64,000 bases of DNA, from contig NZ_SCOU01000001.1 in the NCBI RefSeq assembly GCF_005502435.1, forward strand, positions 868,001-932,000, read 5' to 3'. Shown here in pieces: positions 19,718-30,414 of the stretch (positions are counted from its first letter, which is position 1; the number at the start of each line of letters is the position of its first letter). Source of the stretch: Methylobacillus flagellatus. Lineage in GTDB: Bacteria; Pseudomonadota; Gammaproteobacteria; Burkholderiales; Methylophilaceae. The notes below the pieces were generated by a model, which was given only the letters and a program-made list of their open reading frames with translations, was not told the origin of the DNA and made no database searches. The translations under genes were made by a program, and so were the position numbers.

Positions 19718-21607
19718 CTAGATATGCACCCTAGACCCCAGCTCGATCACGCTGTTGAGCGGGATATTGAAATACTCCACCACACTGCTGGCGTTACGTG
19801 ACATCAGCGCAAACAGGTTCTCACGCCACTTGGCCATCTGACCATCGGCGATCGGCACCACCACTTCGCGGCTGATGAAGTAGGAGGTTGCGAACAGGTC
19901 GATCTCCACGCCAGACAGTTGCAGCGCTCCCAGCGCCTGCGGGATATCCGGCCTGTCCATAAAACCGTAACGCAGCGTGATCTGCCAGAAGCCCTGCGCC
20001 AGCGCGGTGACCTGCGCGCGTTCGTGTGCAGGCACTTGCGGTACATCGTCAAACAGCACCGTCACCAGCAGGTTGGTTTGATGCAGCACCTGGTTGTGTT
20101 TGAGGTTGTGCATCAGCGCTTGTGGCGCGCTGCTGGGGTCGGATACCAGGAACACGGCGGTACGCTCCACGCGCCGCACGCCGCTACGCCCCAGATGCGC
20201 GATGAAATCTTCCAGTTTGGGGTCATCCTGCTTGATGCGCTGCAGCAGCATCTGACGGCCCTGTTTCCAGGTCCACATGATGAGCAGCAGCACCAGGCTG
20301 AGCGCTACCGGGAACCAGCCGCCCTGCAGGAATTTCACCGACGTGGAGGCCAGCAGCATGCCGTCCAGCAACATGAAGAAGCCGGTCGCGCTTGCCGCCA
20401 GCCACAGCGGATAGCGCCAGCCATGACGGATCACAAAAAAGGTCAGTAGCGTGGTGATGAGCATGGTGCCGGTGACCGCGATGCCGTAGGCCGTGGCCAG
20501 CGCCGAGGAGCTACCGAAATTGACGGTCACGATGATCACACCCAGCAACAGCAGCCAGTTGATGGCGGGCATGTAGATCTGGCCGGACTCGGCGGCCGAG
20601 GTCTGCACGATGCGCATGCGCGGCAGAAAACCCAGCTGCATGGCCTGACGTGTCACCGAATACGCGCCGGAGATCACTGCTTGTGACGCGATGATGGTGG
20701 CCAGCGTGGCCAGGATCACCGCCGGGACCAGCAAAGGCTCCGGGAAGGAAAGATAGAACGGATTGCTGACCGCCTCCGGGTTACGCAGTAACAGCGCGCC
20801 CTGCCCCAGATAATTCAGCGCCAGGCCCGGCAACACCAAACCAGTCCAGGCGATGCGGATGGCAGGGCGACCGAAGTGGCCCATGTCGGCATACAGCGCC
20901 TCGGCACCGGTGATGGCCAGCACGATGGCGCCCACTGCCAGGAACACGCCGGGGCCACGATCCATCAGGAATTGGAACGCATACATGGGGTTGAGCGCCG
21001 CCAAGATGCCGGGGGTCTGACTTATATGCCAAATGCCTATCGCACCCAGCACGGTGAACCAGACGATGATGATAGGCCCGAACGCGCCACCTACCACGCT
21101 GGTGCCGTAGCGCTGCAAGGCAAACAAAGCGATCAGGATAGTCACCGAGATCGGCAATACATAGTCGGCCAGGGCAGGCGCAGCGATCTGCAGGCCTTCA
21201 ACCGCCGACAATACCGAGATGGCCGGTGTGAGGATACTGTCCCCATAGAACAGCGCCGCACCGAACACGCCGATCAGCATCAGCCATTTACGTGTGGGTG
21301 ACGCGGCTTTGACCGAGGACAAGGCCAGCGCCAGCAAGGCCATGATGCCGCCTTCGCCTTTATTGTCGGCGCGCAGCACCAGCAGCACATATTTGAGCGT
21401 GACCACCAACATCAGCGCCCAGAACACGGATGAAATGGCGCCCAGGATATTGGCCTGATTCAGCGCCACGCCGGTGTGTGTGGCGAAGATCTCTTTGATG
21501 GTATACAGCGGGCTGGTGCCGATGTCGCCGTAAACGACACCGATGGCGCCCAAGGTGAGCGCTGCGGTGGTGCTGCGTTTGATGGCAGCGTCTGAGGTGT
21601 GTTGCAT
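19718..21607 (-). CDS. kup: Low-affinity potassium transporter Kup
   Basis: 629 residues with the Kup signature [22 protein letters not shown] and about twelve membrane helices, then a C-terminal cytosolic domain (IPPA/VPI-type segment, [24 protein letters not shown]). It imports K+ with protons. A GGAGG ribosome binding site lies 6 nt before the ATG. The kdpD/kdpE-like pair is directly upstream on the same strand, 176 bp away. Confidence 0.95.
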   Translation of the reverse strand: MQHTSDAAIKRSTTAALTLGAIGVVYGDIGTSPLYTIKEIFATHTGVALNQANILGAISSVFWALMLVVTLKYVLLVLRADNKGEGGIMALLALALSSVKAASPTRKWLMLIGVFGAALFYGDSILTPAISVLSAVEGLQIAAPALADYVLPISVTILIALFALQRYGTSVVGGAFGPIIIVWFTVLGAIGIWHISQTPGILAALNPMYAFQFLMDRGPGVFLAVGAIVLAITGAEALYADMGHFGRPAIRIAWTGLVLPGLALNYLGQGALLLRNPEAVSNPFYLSFPEPLLVPAVILATLATIIASQAVISGAYSVTRQAMQLGFLPRMRIVQTSAAESGQIYMPAINWLLLLGVIIVTVNFGSSSALATAYGIAVTGTMLITTLLTFFVIRHGWRYPLWLAASATGFFMLLDGMLLASTSVKFLQGGWFPVALSLVLLLIMWTWKQGRQMLLQRIKQDDPKLEDFIAHLGRSGVRRVERTAVFLVSDPSSAPQALMHNLKHNQVLHQTNLLVTVLFDDVPQVPAHERAQVTALAQGFWQITLRYGFMDRPDIPQALGALQLSGVEIDLFATSYFISREVVVPIADGQMAKWRENLFALMSRNASSVVEYFNIPLNSVIELGSRVHI

Positions 21608-21783
21608 GATGGCCTCCGGGTTTCAGGAGTGCCTATTGACGCATGGCCGGTATATCAACCGCATAAACGCGCGCTGTTTGCAGGCTGAATTTCAGGCGCT
21701 ATTTTTAAGGCTGTGCTCTGTAGCACGCCGTACTAAAAAAGCCGTACTGAAAAAGCCGTTCTGAAAAGCACAGCAATCCCGGC

Positions 21784-22488
21784 CTAGCTAGCCGCCAGCC
21801 GGTAGCCTATGCCCAGCTCGGTGATCAGATAACGCGGCGCAGCCGGGTCACGCTCGATCTTGGCGCGCAAGCGTCCCATGTGGATACGCAGGTAATGGGT
21901 GTCATCCACATATTCCGCGCCCCACACCGCCTGCAGCAATTGCCGGTGTGTCATCACGCGACCGGCATGCTGCGCCAGCTGCATGAGCAGTTTGTATTCC
22001 AGCGGACTCAGGTGCAGCGCCTCGCCGTGCAGGCGCACCAGACCATCGGCCAGATCGATCTGCAGCGCCTCGACCTGATAACGCTGGTCGCGCAGCTGCA
22101 TGCGCTCCATGCGCCGCAAGGCCACGCGGATGCGCGCCAGCAGCTCATCGACCCCGAAGGGCTTGGCTAGATAATCGTCCGCGCCCTGGTTCAGGCACTG
22201 CACTTTATCCTGCTCGGACTGGCGCGCACTGAGCACCAGGATGGGCCGGTCGGAGCGTGCACGCAGCGTCTTGATCAAGCTCAGGCCATCGCCATCCGGC
22301 AGGCCCAAGTCCAGGATCAGCATGGCAGGCTGCTTGTCCTGCCACAGCTGCAGCGCCTCAGCGAGCGTGCGTGCCAGCAGCGGCACATAGCCTGCAGCAC
22401 GCAAGGACAACTGCAGAAAATCGCGGATCTGCGCATCATCTTCCACCACCAGCAGAGTGTGTACGGAGGCAGCAGAGGCATTCATCAT
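21784..22488 (-). CDS. kdpE: KdpE-like response regulator
   Basis: 234 residues: receiver domain with Asp60 as phosphoacceptor (LILDLGLPDGDGL) and Lys109 (YLAKPFGVDELLARIRVALRR), plus an OmpR-type winged helix (VWGAEYVDDTHYLRIHMGRLRAKIE, the KdpE-typical recognition region). The start overlaps the kinase stop by four bases. No kdpFABC genes lie in this window; the adjacent transporter is kup. Confidence 0.88.
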   Translation of the reverse strand: MMNASAASVHTLLVVEDDAQIRDFLQLSLRAAGYVPLLARTLAEALQLWQDKQPAMLILDLGLPDGDGLSLIKTLRARSDRPILVLSARQSEQDKVQCLNQGADDYLAKPFGVDELLARIRVALRRMERMQLRDQRYQVEALQIDLADGLVRLHGEALHLSPLEYKLLMQLAQHAGRVMTHRQLLQAVWGAEYVDDTHYLRIHMGRLRAKIERDPAAPRYLITELGIGYRLAAS

Positions 22489-23963
22489 GCTGGCACCGTT
22501 TGTGGTGGAAACACCAGGCTGACCAGGCTTCCGCCACCGTCACGGGCTTCGATGCAAAGCTCGGCCTGATGCAGCCCGGCAATGGTCTGCACGATGGCCA
22601 GCCCCAGGCCAAACCCGCGCCCTTGCCGCACACGTCCGGGCAGCAAAGGCTGCGCGAATCGCTCGATGCTGCTCACGCTGAACCCCGCCGGGAAACCCGG
22701 ACCACGGTCCGCCACCGCCAGTTGCACGCGGCCATCCAGCCTATGCGCTTGTATCAGCACAGGCTCGCTGCCCTGATGTTGCACCAGCGCGTTGTCAATC
22801 AGGTTGGCCAATGCCTGCGTCAGCAGGCGCGCATCGGCACGGATCAGCAGTTCGCTGTCCACTTCGGCCTGCAATTCCACAGGCGTGACACGCTGACGGT
22901 ATCGTGCCAGCACATCGGCCACGATCTCCTCTGCCGATTGCCAGTCCAGCGTGATCGACCTATCGGCCTGACCCAGCCGCACCAGCCCGAGGATGTTGTC
23001 GGTGGCGTCATCCAGATACAGCGCTTCGCTACGGATAGCCTGCAGCAGACGCTGCTGTGCGGCTGCATCCAGCGCCTCGGCCTGATGCAGCAAGGTGCTG
23101 CTGGCGCCCAGGATGGCCGTGAGTGGCGTGCGCATGTCATGCGAAAGGGAGGATAGCAAGGTGTTATGCAGCGCCTCGCGCTCGGCTTTGCGCTCCAGGG
23201 CACGCGCCTCGGCTTGAGTATCAAGGCGCTGGTAAGCTAGGCCGATCTGGCCCAGCAGGCTGCGTAACTGCGGCAGCCAGTCTGTGGCTGCAGTGGATAG
23301 CGGCACCCATAACACGGGCGCCTCACTGGGCAATTGCAGCAAGGGCAGCAAACTGCTTTCCGCTTCCGGCCAGTTGGCCGTGCCCGGCCCCAAGGCTTTG
23401 CCGTTCTGCATCACCCAGCGCACTGCCGCCGGACTTACCGTGATGGGCTCGCGTGCTGGTTCCAAGGAGTTCAGCGTGCCGTCCAGCTGCAAACGCAGCA
23501 GCTGCATGGGCAGACCGGTGTGCGAGCGTAGCAGCGCCGTGCTGCTGCGCAACATGGCCTGGGCGTCATCGCACAAGGCCAGGTGATCAGCCAGTTGCCG
23601 TGCCAGTTCGGCTTGTGCGCGTGCCGCTTCGGCCTGCTGGGTCTGCTGACGCAAGCGCCGCACCAGCGAGGTGACCACCAGCGCCAGCAATAAAAACCCC
23701 GCCAGTGCCGCCCAGGAGGCCAGATCGGCGACCGCAAAGGTATAGCGCGGGTCTACCAGAAAGTAATTGATGGTGATGCTGGCGATGACCGCCATGCCCA
23801 GCGCAGGCCACAACGGCAAACGGCAGGCGGCCAGCAGCATCACCGCAAGGTACAGCATCAGGCTGGTGGCCATGCCCAGCACGGCAAACTGCGCATGGGC
23901 GAGCCAGGTCACCAGGGCCAGCAACACCAGGATGAACAGCGCGTCTAGCCAGGCAGCTCTCAT
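22485..23963 (-). CDS. Shortened KdpD-like sensor kinase (DUF4118, GAF-like, HisKA, HATPase)
   Basis: At 492 residues this resembles only the C-terminal half of KdpD. Four membrane helices (DUF4118, residues 6-103), a GAF-like region (VMQNGKALGPGTANWPE, about 185-200), an H-box with His275 (SSLSHDMRTPLTAILG) and the ATPase domain (DRGPGFP, GRGFGLGLAIVQTI) are present. The cytosolic KdpD/UspA N-terminal domains of canonical KdpD are absent, and there is no in-frame coding sequence for them upstream, where cfa begins. It probably senses K+ or membrane state through the membrane domain. Confidence 0.87.
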   Translation of the reverse strand: MRAAWLDALFILVLLALVTWLAHAQFAVLGMATSLMLYLAVMLLAACRLPLWPALGMAVIASITINYFLVDPRYTFAVADLASWAALAGFLLLALVVTSLVRRLRQQTQQAEAARAQAELARQLADHLALCDDAQAMLRSSTALLRSHTGLPMQLLRLQLDGTLNSLEPAREPITVSPAAVRWVMQNGKALGPGTANWPEAESSLLPLLQLPSEAPVLWVPLSTAATDWLPQLRSLLGQIGLAYQRLDTQAEARALERKAEREALHNTLLSSLSHDMRTPLTAILGASSTLLHQAEALDAAAQQRLLQAIRSEALYLDDATDNILGLVRLGQADRSITLDWQSAEEIVADVLARYRQRVTPVELQAEVDSELLIRADARLLTQALANLIDNALVQHQGSEPVLIQAHRLDGRVQLAVADRGPGFPAGFSVSSIERFAQPLLPGRVRQGRGFGLGLAIVQTIAGLHQAELCIEARDGGGSLVSLVFPPQTVPA

Positions 23964-24032
23964 GCGGAATCAGAAGGAATCAAGATAGCGCCATCATACA
24001 CGCGGCGCAGGGCCGTGTTCGGCTTGCAGCGC

Positions 24033-25181
24033 TCAACCAGGACGCATGGAACGGTACATCTGGCTGCGCTCGCGCTTGCTCAGCACCAGCTGCCACAACT
24101 GCCCCTGGCGTGAGCGGAAGTAAGCCGCGCAGCACATCAGGTAATACGTCCACATGCGGTAGAACACCATGTCGTAGCGGTGTTGCAGGCTGGGCCAGGC
24201 GCGGTCGAAGTTCTCCCACCAGGCCATCAGGGTCTTGTCGTAATCCTGGCCGAAGTTGTGCCAGTCCTCGATGATGAAGCGGTCCTCCAGCACATGGGCC
24301 AGCTGGCGCGCCGAAGGCACCTTACCGTTAGGGAAGATGTACTGCTCTATCCACGGATCGGTACGGTAGGAAGTGCGGTAATTGCCTATGGTGTGCAGCA
24401 GGAACAGGCCATCCGTCTTGAGCAGGCGCGAGGCAGTGTCGAAATATACCGGGTAGTTCTTCTGGCCCACATGCTCGAACATGCCTACCGACACGATCTT
24501 GTCGAACTTGCCGGCCAGCTGCCGGTAATCCATCAGCTCGATGCGCACCGGCAGCCCGGCACAGCGCTGCTGCGCCAATTTCTGCTGTTCCACTGACACG
24601 GTCACGCCCAGCACCTCGGCGCCGTAATGCCGGGCGGCATGGGCCGCCAGACCGCCCCAGCCGCAGCCGATCTCCAGCAGCCGTTCACCCGGCTGCAACT
24701 GCAGCTTGCGGCAGATCATGTCCAGCTTGTGGGTCTGGGCCTCCGCAAGGTGTCGAGCATGCTGCCAGTAACCGCAGGAGTAACTCATGGTGGGATCCAG
24801 CATGGCTTCGAACACATCATTGCCGATGTCGTAGTGCGCCTGTGCCACCTGGAATGCGCGCTGCTGCGACTGCAGATTGAACGCGCGGTGACGGATCACC
24901 GCCCACAGCAGGCGTAACCTGGCCCAGCCACCCAGCTTGTTGTCCACGCCCGCTTGCAACAGGCGCAGCATAGTCTGGTCCAGCGCGGCTGACTGCCATT
25001 GCCCCTGCATATAGGCCTGCCCGAAGCCCAGCGAGCCACGCGACAGGATCTGTCGATACACCTTGTCATCACTGACCTGGATATCCCAGGGGGCATCCCC
25101 GTTGAGGGTGATGCCCGCCTCGGCGAACAATGCGACCAGCACTTCCGGCGGTCGCTGCTTGGATGCTAGACCATTTGCCAT
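24033..25181 (-). CDS. cfa: Cyclopropane-fatty-acyl-phospholipid synthase
   Basis: 382 residues, full length for Cfa. The SAM-binding motif is LLEIGCGWGGLAAHAARHYG (about residues 190-210), preceded by the family segment AHYDIGNDVFEAMLDPTMSYSCGYW. It methylenates unsaturated acyl chains of membrane phospholipids using SAM. It stands alone between kdpD and cysA. Confidence 0.94.
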   Translation of the reverse strand: MANGLASKQRPPEVLVALFAEAGITLNGDAPWDIQVSDDKVYRQILSRGSLGFGQAYMQGQWQSAALDQTMLRLLQAGVDNKLGGWARLRLLWAVIRHRAFNLQSQQRAFQVAQAHYDIGNDVFEAMLDPTMSYSCGYWQHARHLAEAQTHKLDMICRKLQLQPGERLLEIGCGWGGLAAHAARHYGAEVLGVTVSVEQQKLAQQRCAGLPVRIELMDYRQLAGKFDKIVSVGMFEHVGQKNYPVYFDTASRLLKTDGLFLLHTIGNYRTSYRTDPWIEQYIFPNGKVPSARQLAHVLEDRFIIEDWHNFGQDYDKTLMAWWENFDRAWPSLQHRYDMVFYRMWTYYLMCCAAYFRSRQGQLWQLVLSKRERSQMYRSMRPG

Positions 25182-25325
25182 GTTGTGTAAGGGAGTCGTT
25201 GTCTGACGCCATCAACATAGCATTGCCTGACACCCATTGACTAGCCACCTGCCCGCAAACTACGTCGAATTACGAAGTGGTGTTGCAGAATGCAAAGCAA
25301 CTGTGGGCAAGCAGCTGCACTTGGA

Positions 25326-25364
25326 GAGGTGAGCGCTGAAGACGCCCGCCTTCAAGCGCACCTC
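25326..25364. repeat. Imperfect hairpin downstream of cysA
   Basis: GAGGTGAGCGC-TGAAG and CTTCA-AGCG-CACCTC form an imperfect stem-loop immediately after the cysA stop. No T tract follows, so it may be an mRNA 3'-end stabiliser or a weak terminator. Confidence 0.5.
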
Positions 25365-25371
25365 CTGCAGA

Positions 25372-26442
25372 TCAAGCGCTCTGCTGGTCTAGGAACACAC
25401 GCACATTGCGTGGCTGTATGAACACATGCGCACCTTCGGCAATGTCCAGCTCGCGGAAACGTTCCCGCGTCAGTTCGGCCTCGATCAGCTCGGTGTTGTC
25501 CGCGCGTTGCAGTTCCAGGCGCACCAGCGGGCCGATGGCGTGCACATAGGTCACCGTGGCCTCGAACGCAGGCTGGCTACCGCGCTCTTTCTGGATGTCG
25601 ATGTCATGCGGACGCACATACGCAAATGCGGCGCTGTCCTGGGTGTCATGGTGGCTGTCGATCTGCAGCTCGATGTCGGCGATGCTGGCACGACCGGCAT
25701 TCACACGGCTGTGGAACAGGTTCACATTGCCCAGGAACTGGTACACGAACGGGGACGCTGGCTTGTCGTACACCTCCTGCGGCGTGCCGATCTGCTCCAC
25801 CTTGCCGTGGTTCATCACCACGATGCGGTCCGCCACTTCCAGCGCTTCTTCCTGATCGTGCGTCACGAACACACTGGTGATGTGCAGTTCGTCGTGCAGA
25901 CGGCGCAGCCAGCGGCGCAGGTCCTTGCGCACCTTGGCATCCAGCGCACCGAACGGCTCGTCCAGCAGCAGCACTTTAGGCTCGACCGCGAGCGCCCTGG
26001 CCAGCGCGATACGCTGACGCTGACCACCAGACAGTTGCGGTGGGTAGCGGTCGGCCAGCCAGTCCAGCTGCACCAGCTCCAGCAACTCATGCACACGACG
26101 GTGGATCTCGGCATCGGTCGGGCGCGTGCTGCGCGGCCGCACCCGCAGGCCGAAGGCCACGTTCTCGAACACGGTCATGTGCCGGAACAGCGCATAGTGC
26201 TGGAACACGAAACCGACCTGGCGCTCGCGCACATCACGGTCTGTGGTATCCGTGCCGTTGAACAGGATATTGCCGGTGTCCGGGGTTTCCAGACCCGCGA
26301 TGATGCGCAGCAGCGTGGTCTTGCCGCAACCGGATGGCCCCAACAAGGCGACCAGTTCGCCGCTAGGCACCTCCACGCTGACATCGTTCAGCGCGCTGAA
26401 GCTGCCAAAATTCTTGACCACATTCTTGATCGCAATACTCAT
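25372..26442 (-). CDS. cysA: Sulfate/thiosulfate ABC transporter ATPase CysA
   Basis: 356 residues with Walker [12 protein letters not shown]-loop VFQHYALF, signature [15 protein letters not shown], Walker [13 protein letters not shown] and a C-terminal TOBE-like regulatory domain ([11 protein letters not shown], a CysA marker). It powers sulfate/thiosulfate import with CysT and CysW, encoded directly upstream. No periplasmic binding protein is in this operon; cysP- and sbp-like genes are at 32.4 and 44.5 kb. Confidence 0.96.
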   Translation of the reverse strand: MSIAIKNVVKNFGSFSALNDVSVEVPSGELVALLGPSGCGKTTLLRIIAGLETPDTGNILFNGTDTTDRDVRERQVGFVFQHYALFRHMTVFENVAFGLRVRPRSTRPTDAEIHRRVHELLELVQLDWLADRYPPQLSGGQRQRIALARALAVEPKVLLLDEPFGALDAKVRKDLRRWLRRLHDELHITSVFVTHDQEEALEVADRIVVMNHGKVEQIGTPQEVYDKPASPFVYQFLGNVNLFHSRVNAGRASIADIELQIDSHHDTQDSAAFAYVRPHDIDIQKERGSQPAFEATVTYVHAIGPLVRLELQRADNTELIEAELTRERFRELDIAEGAHVFIQPRNVRVFLDQQSA

Positions 26443-26444
26443 GA

Positions 26445-27347
26445 TTATTCCTCAGTCCGTTTTTCGTTATCGCTGGCCTGACGCGCGGTCTGCCATTCGA
26501 TGAAGCTCTTCAATGCCAATGTCACCAGTGCCAGCAGCGCCAGCAGGGAAGCCACGGCAAACGCTGCCGCGTAGTTGTATTCGTTGTAGAGGATCTCCAC
26601 ATGCAGCGGCATGGTGTTGGTCAGGCCACGGATATGGCCGGACACCACCGACACCGCGCCGAACTCGCCCATGGCGCGGGCATTGGTGAGGATGATGCCG
26701 TACAGCAGACCCCACTTGATGTTGGGCAGCGTCACCTTCCAGAACACCTGCCAGCCGCTGGCACCCAGCACCAGACCAGCCTCTTCTTCGTCCTTGCCCT
26801 GTGCCTGCATCAGCGGGATCAGCTCACGGGCGATGAACGGGAAGGTCACGAAGATGGTCGCCAGCACGATACCGGGGATAGCAAAGATCACCTTGAAATC
26901 ATGCTCGGACATCCACTCGCCGAACCAGCCCTGCAGACCGAAGATCAGCACATAGATCAAGCCAGCGATCACCGGCGACACTGCGAACGGCAGGTCGATC
27001 AGCGTGATCAGCACGCTCTTGCCCCTGAACTCGAACTTGGCGATGGCCCAGGCCGCCGACACCCCGAACACCAGGTTGAGCGGCAGCGCGATGCCCGCCG
27101 CGATCAAGGTGAGCTTGATAGCCGACAGCGCATCCGGCTCGATCAATGCGTTGAGGTACACCTCGTAGCCCTTGCGGAACGCCTCGGTGAACACGGCGGC
27201 CAGCGGCACGAACAGGAACAGGGTAAGAAAAGCCAGCGACACGCCGATCAGGGCCCAGCGTATCCACGCCGGTTCCGAGGTGGCCCGGCTACGTGCCACT
27301 TTGGCGTTGTAGCGGCTGTATTGCGAAATATTCGTTGCTCCAGACAT
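26445..27347 (-). CDS. cysW: Sulfate ABC transporter permease CysW
   Basis: 300 residues, about six membrane helices, with the EAA-type cytoplasmic loop [31 protein letters not shown]. It forms the membrane channel with CysT. It is 2 bp from cysA and 6 bp from cys[15 protein letters not shown] segment is typical of CysW. Confidence 0.95.
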   Translation of the reverse strand: MSGATNISQYSRYNAKVARSRATSEPAWIRWALIGVSLAFLTLFLFVPLAAVFTEAFRKGYEVYLNALIEPDALSAIKLTLIAAGIALPLNLVFGVSAAWAIAKFEFRGKSVLITLIDLPFAVSPVIAGLIYVLIFGLQGWFGEWMSEHDFKVIFAIPGIVLATIFVTFPFIARELIPLMQAQGKDEEEAGLVLGASGWQVFWKVTLPNIKWGLLYGIILTNARAMGEFGAVSVVSGHIRGLTNTMPLHVEILYNEYNYAAAFAVASLLALLALVTLALKSFIEWQTARQASDNEKRTEE

Positions 27348-27353
27348 GGCGGC

Positions 27354-28196
27354 TTACCTTGAGGCTTGATGACGGTGACTGCTCCACCATTGCAGGCCAT
27401 TGATGGCGAGCAACAGCAGGAAGGAAATGACCAGCATGACCACGGCTACCGCAGTCGCGCCGGTGTAGTCATATTGTTCGAGCTTGGTGATGATGATGAG
27501 CGGCGTGATCTCGGACACCATGGGCATGTTGCCGGCGATGAAGATCACCGAGCCGTATTCACCCACCGCGCGTGCAAACGCTAGTGCAAACCCGGTCAAC
27601 AGGGCCGGCCAGACCGCAGGCAGGATGATCTTGCGGAAGGTCTGCCAGCGGTTGGCACCCAAGCTGGCAGCGGCTTCTTCGGTCTCGGCTTCCAGGTCTT
27701 GCAGCACCGGCTGCACGGTACGCACCACGAACGGCAGGCCGATGAAGGTCAGCGCCACCACCACACCCAGCGGGGTAAAGGCCACCTTGATGCCGTTGGG
27801 CTCCAGCAGGCTGCCTATCCAGCCATTGCCTGCGTAAACAGCGGTCAGCGCGATACCGGCCACCGCTGTGGGCAAGGCGAACGGCAAATCCACCAGCGCA
27901 TCGACGATCTTCTTGCCCGGAAAGGTGTAGCGCACCAGCACCCAGGCGGTGAGCAGCCCGAACACCGCATTGATCAGCGCGCCCAGCAGAGAGGCGCCAA
28001 AGGTCAGTTTATAAGAAGCCACCACCCGTGGCGCGGTCACCACCGCCCAGAATTCGGCAAAACTCAGCTCCGCCGTCTTGAGGAAGGTGGCCGCCAGCGG
28101 GATCAGTACGATCAGGCTTAAATAGAGGATGGTGTAGCCCAGCGAAAGCCGGAAACCGGGCAGAACATTCCTGTGTTTGCGTATGGTTGTTGCCAT
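27354..28196 (-). CDS. cysT: Sulfate ABC transporter permease CysT
   Basis: From the ATG at 28196 the protein has 280 residues (MATTIRKHRNVLPGFRLSLG), the usual CysT length; a longer frame to 28259 adds 21 residues unlike the family and overlaps the promoter region. Six membrane helices and the EAA loop (LQDLEAETEEAAASLGANRW) are visible. First gene of cysTWA. Confidence 0.93.
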   Translation of the reverse strand: MATTIRKHRNVLPGFRLSLGYTILYLSLIVLIPLAATFLKTAELSFAEFWAVVTAPRVVASYKLTFGASLLGALINAVFGLLTAWVLVRYTFPGKKIVDALVDLPFALPTAVAGIALTAVYAGNGWIGSLLEPNGIKVAFTPLGVVVALTFIGLPFVVRTVQPVLQDLEAETEEAAASLGANRWQTFRKIILPAVWPALLTGFALAFARAVGEYGSVIFIAGNMPMVSEITPLIIITKLEQYDYTGATAVAVVMLVISFLLLLAINGLQWWSSHRHQASR

Positions 28197-28232
28197 TGGA
28201 CTGCCTTTTATGGGTGCGTCAAAACGGCTCGT

Positions 28233-28280
28233 AATGTAGCAGAGCGTCTTAATTTTCAAAAAGACTGATTCTTTATATTT
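28233..28280 (-). promoter_or_regulatory. Candidate cysTWA promoter
   Basis: On the minus strand a CTTTTTG element is followed 18 bp later by TACATT (28233-28238), preceded by an AT-rich tract with ATATAAAGAATC. A very similar arrangement precedes the LsfA-like peroxiredoxin gene (TTTTG, then TGCTACATT). CysB control is an inference from context. Confidence 0.45.
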
Positions 28281-28421
28281 TTATACGAATAAGTTATTAA
28301 GAAGGCAGCACTTACCGCATTGAAGGCTGAATTACGGCAAATTCAGCGTGGCATTGGCAGCAAGGCCTGCGTTATAGTCGAGGCTGATGCGTAAAAAACA
28401 CGCCATTGGAGATGTAGATAG

Positions 28422-29747
28422 ATGCAGCATGCACTAAGGAATTGGCTACAAATAACCGCTATTGCCATCATGATGATCAGCGCCAGTACGGCGGGCCACA
28501 CCGCCGACAGTGCCCAGCAAACACCCGTCGACACCAGCAAGCCCGTCACTGAGAAGCCCGCCAGTGAAAAACCAGCCGACACGGCCAACCCCTTGCCCAT
28601 CTACGCACCGGATTTCAACCCCAGCCATCAGGCGGTGGAAGAACCCGTGGTGGAGCCACCCAAGATCGCCTCGGTGTATGGTTCGCAAAACTTAAAGGAA
28701 TACCGCATCCCGTTCGATGACCAATACCCCAGCGGCCCGTTCGAGCGTCTGGATAAGAACGTGTTCCTGTTCATCAGTAAATGTGGCGAGGTGTACTTCA
28801 CCCGCCTCAACGGCGAGCTCACCCTGATCAAACCCGGCGCCGCGCTCACCAAGTTCATTCCGGGCAACGAAGGCTCGCCCGACGAAAGCAGCAGCAAAAA
28901 GGTGGTGTACTGCAAAGACCTGTCTGGCGTGAAGGACAGTCTGCTGGTAGGCAAATCGCTCTACGTGGCTTACACCACCTGGGACGATAACCAGAACGGC
29001 GTGCGCCTGGCCGTGACCGAATATGAAGTGGACCTGATCAACAGCGATGTGGTGTTCCAGCGCGAGATCTACCTGAGCCGCCCCGCCATCAAGGAACCCA
29101 TCCTCGGCCACCAGGTAGGCGGCAAACTGGTGCTGGGCGAAAACGACAACACGCTCTACCTCAGCATCGGCGACTTCTCCAAGCCGGAACGTGTGCAGGA
29201 CAAGACCACCTCGGTGGGCAAAGTCATCCGCATCAATCTGCAGCAACTCAACGCCGAAGTCTACGCTGTGGGCTTCCGCTCACCCTCGGGCGGCCTGTAT
29301 TACGACCGGGAGAGCAACGAGCTGTGGCTAGCCGAACACGGCCCGCGTGGTGGCGACGAGATCAACCTGATCAAACGCGGCAAGAACTACGGCTGGCCCA
29401 TCGTCAGCTACGGCACCATCTACGAGCGTGACGGCATGGGCGGCTACTATGGCAACAAATTCAACAGCCACGAAGGCTACGAAAAACCCGCCATGACCTT
29501 TCTGCCCTCCATAGGCGTAGGCCCGGTCGCCAAATACCCCTCCACCGGCCGCAATGACTACTGGGATAACGACCTGTTCGTGGCTGGCATGGCCAACACC
29601 ACCCTGCTGCGCATCAAGAAAGAAGGCAGCACGCTGGTCTACGCCGAACCCGTGCTGCAAGGCTATCGCATCCGCGAGATCCAGATCGACCAGAGCGGCA
29701 CCTTCTACTTAAAAACAGACCACAACCAGCTGCTGATCTCGGATTAG
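28422..29747 (+). CDS. PQQ-dependent sugar dehydrogenase-like protein (Asd/sorbosone dehydrogenase family)
   Basis: 441 residues with a signal peptide (hydrophobic 9-24), a Pro/Thr/Lys-rich linker to about residue 70, and a beta-propeller domain. The diagnostic family motif ELWLAEHGPRGGDEINLI followed by GKNYGWPIVSYG is intact. Homologues are soluble quinoprotein glucose/sorbosone dehydrogenases in the periplasm, but many family members have no tested substrate, so the reaction is inferred. Single gene, divergent from cysTWA. Confidence 0.82.
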   Translation: MQHALRNWLQITAIAIMMISASTAGHTADSAQQTPVDTSKPVTEKPASEKPADTANPLPIYAPDFNPSHQAVEEPVVEPPKIASVYGSQNLKEYRIPFDDQYPSGPFERLDKNVFLFISKCGEVYFTRLNGELTLIKPGAALTKFIPGNEGSPDESSSKKVVYCKDLSGVKDSLLVGKSLYVAYTTWDDNQNGVRLAVTEYEVDLINSDVVFQREIYLSRPAIKEPILGHQVGGKLVLGENDNTLYLSIGDFSKPERVQDKTTSVGKVIRINLQQLNAEVYAVGFRSPSGGLYYDRESNELWLAEHGPRGGDEINLIKRGKNYGWPIVSYGTIYERDGMGGYYGNKFNSHEGYEKPAMTFLPSIGVGPVAKYPSTGRNDYWDNDLFVAGMANTTLLRIKKEGSTLVYAEPVLQGYRIREIQIDQSGTFYLKTDHNQLLISD

Positions 29748-29940
29748 CTGCTGGCTAGCACCTTTGGGGGAATTGCCAGCGCAAGCGCCAGCACTTAAGT
29801 TGTGGCTTAGCCTTGATCCAGATGGTCACCGGTCCTTGTTGTAGTTGTTGTAGTGCGCAATAGCGCAGCGTATTGCGAACTACAGCGCTTGCCGCACTGC
29901 ATGTTCATCTTTAACCAAATAATTAGAAAGAAAAACTGTC

Positions 29941-30414
29941 ATGTTCAAGAAAATTCTGAGTTGCATCGCCGTCGTGGCCTCACTGTACCTTTCCGGTTGT
30001 GCCAGTGTGCCGATGGCTTCGGGGGATCTGGATAAAACAAGGAAAGAATTCTCAGCGCCAACCGAAGGAAAAGCCGGTTTATATATCTACAGAAACTCGT
30101 CGTTCGGCGCTGCGCTGAAAAAAACCATCACCATTAATGGCACGGTGATCGGCGAATCGGCACCTAATACCTACTTTTACAAGGAACTGGATCCGGGCAC
30201 GCACGAGATTGCCACCGAGTCTGAGTTCAGCGACAACAAAGTTGCCATTGAAGCGCAGCAGGGCATGCATTATTTTGTGCAGCAATACATCAAGCTTGGC
30301 GCTTTCGTAGGTGGTGCAGGGCTCAAGCAAGTGAGCGAAGAGGAAGGCAAGAAAGGCGTGCTGGAATGTAAACTTGCTCAAGAGACCCCTATCTTGGGCA
30401 CTCCCGCGAAGTGA
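29941..30414 (+). CDS. DUF2846-like lipoprotein
   Basis: 157 residues with a lipoprotein signal ending YLSGCASV (lipobox LSGC, Cys20). The mature part (GKAGLYIYRNSSFGAALKKTITINGTVIGE, then LDPGTHEIATESEFS) matches the DUF2846 pattern of a small beta-sandwich. Function is unknown. It lies in the lowest-GC stretch of the window, with another small hypothetical gene downstream. Confidence 0.8.
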   Translation: MFKKILSCIAVVASLYLSGCASVPMASGDLDKTRKEFSAPTEGKAGLYIYRNSSFGAALKKTITINGTVIGESAPNTYFYKELDPGTHEIATESEFSDNKVAIEAQQGMHYFVQQYIKLGAFVGGAGLKQVSEEEGKKGVLECKLAQETPILGTPAK

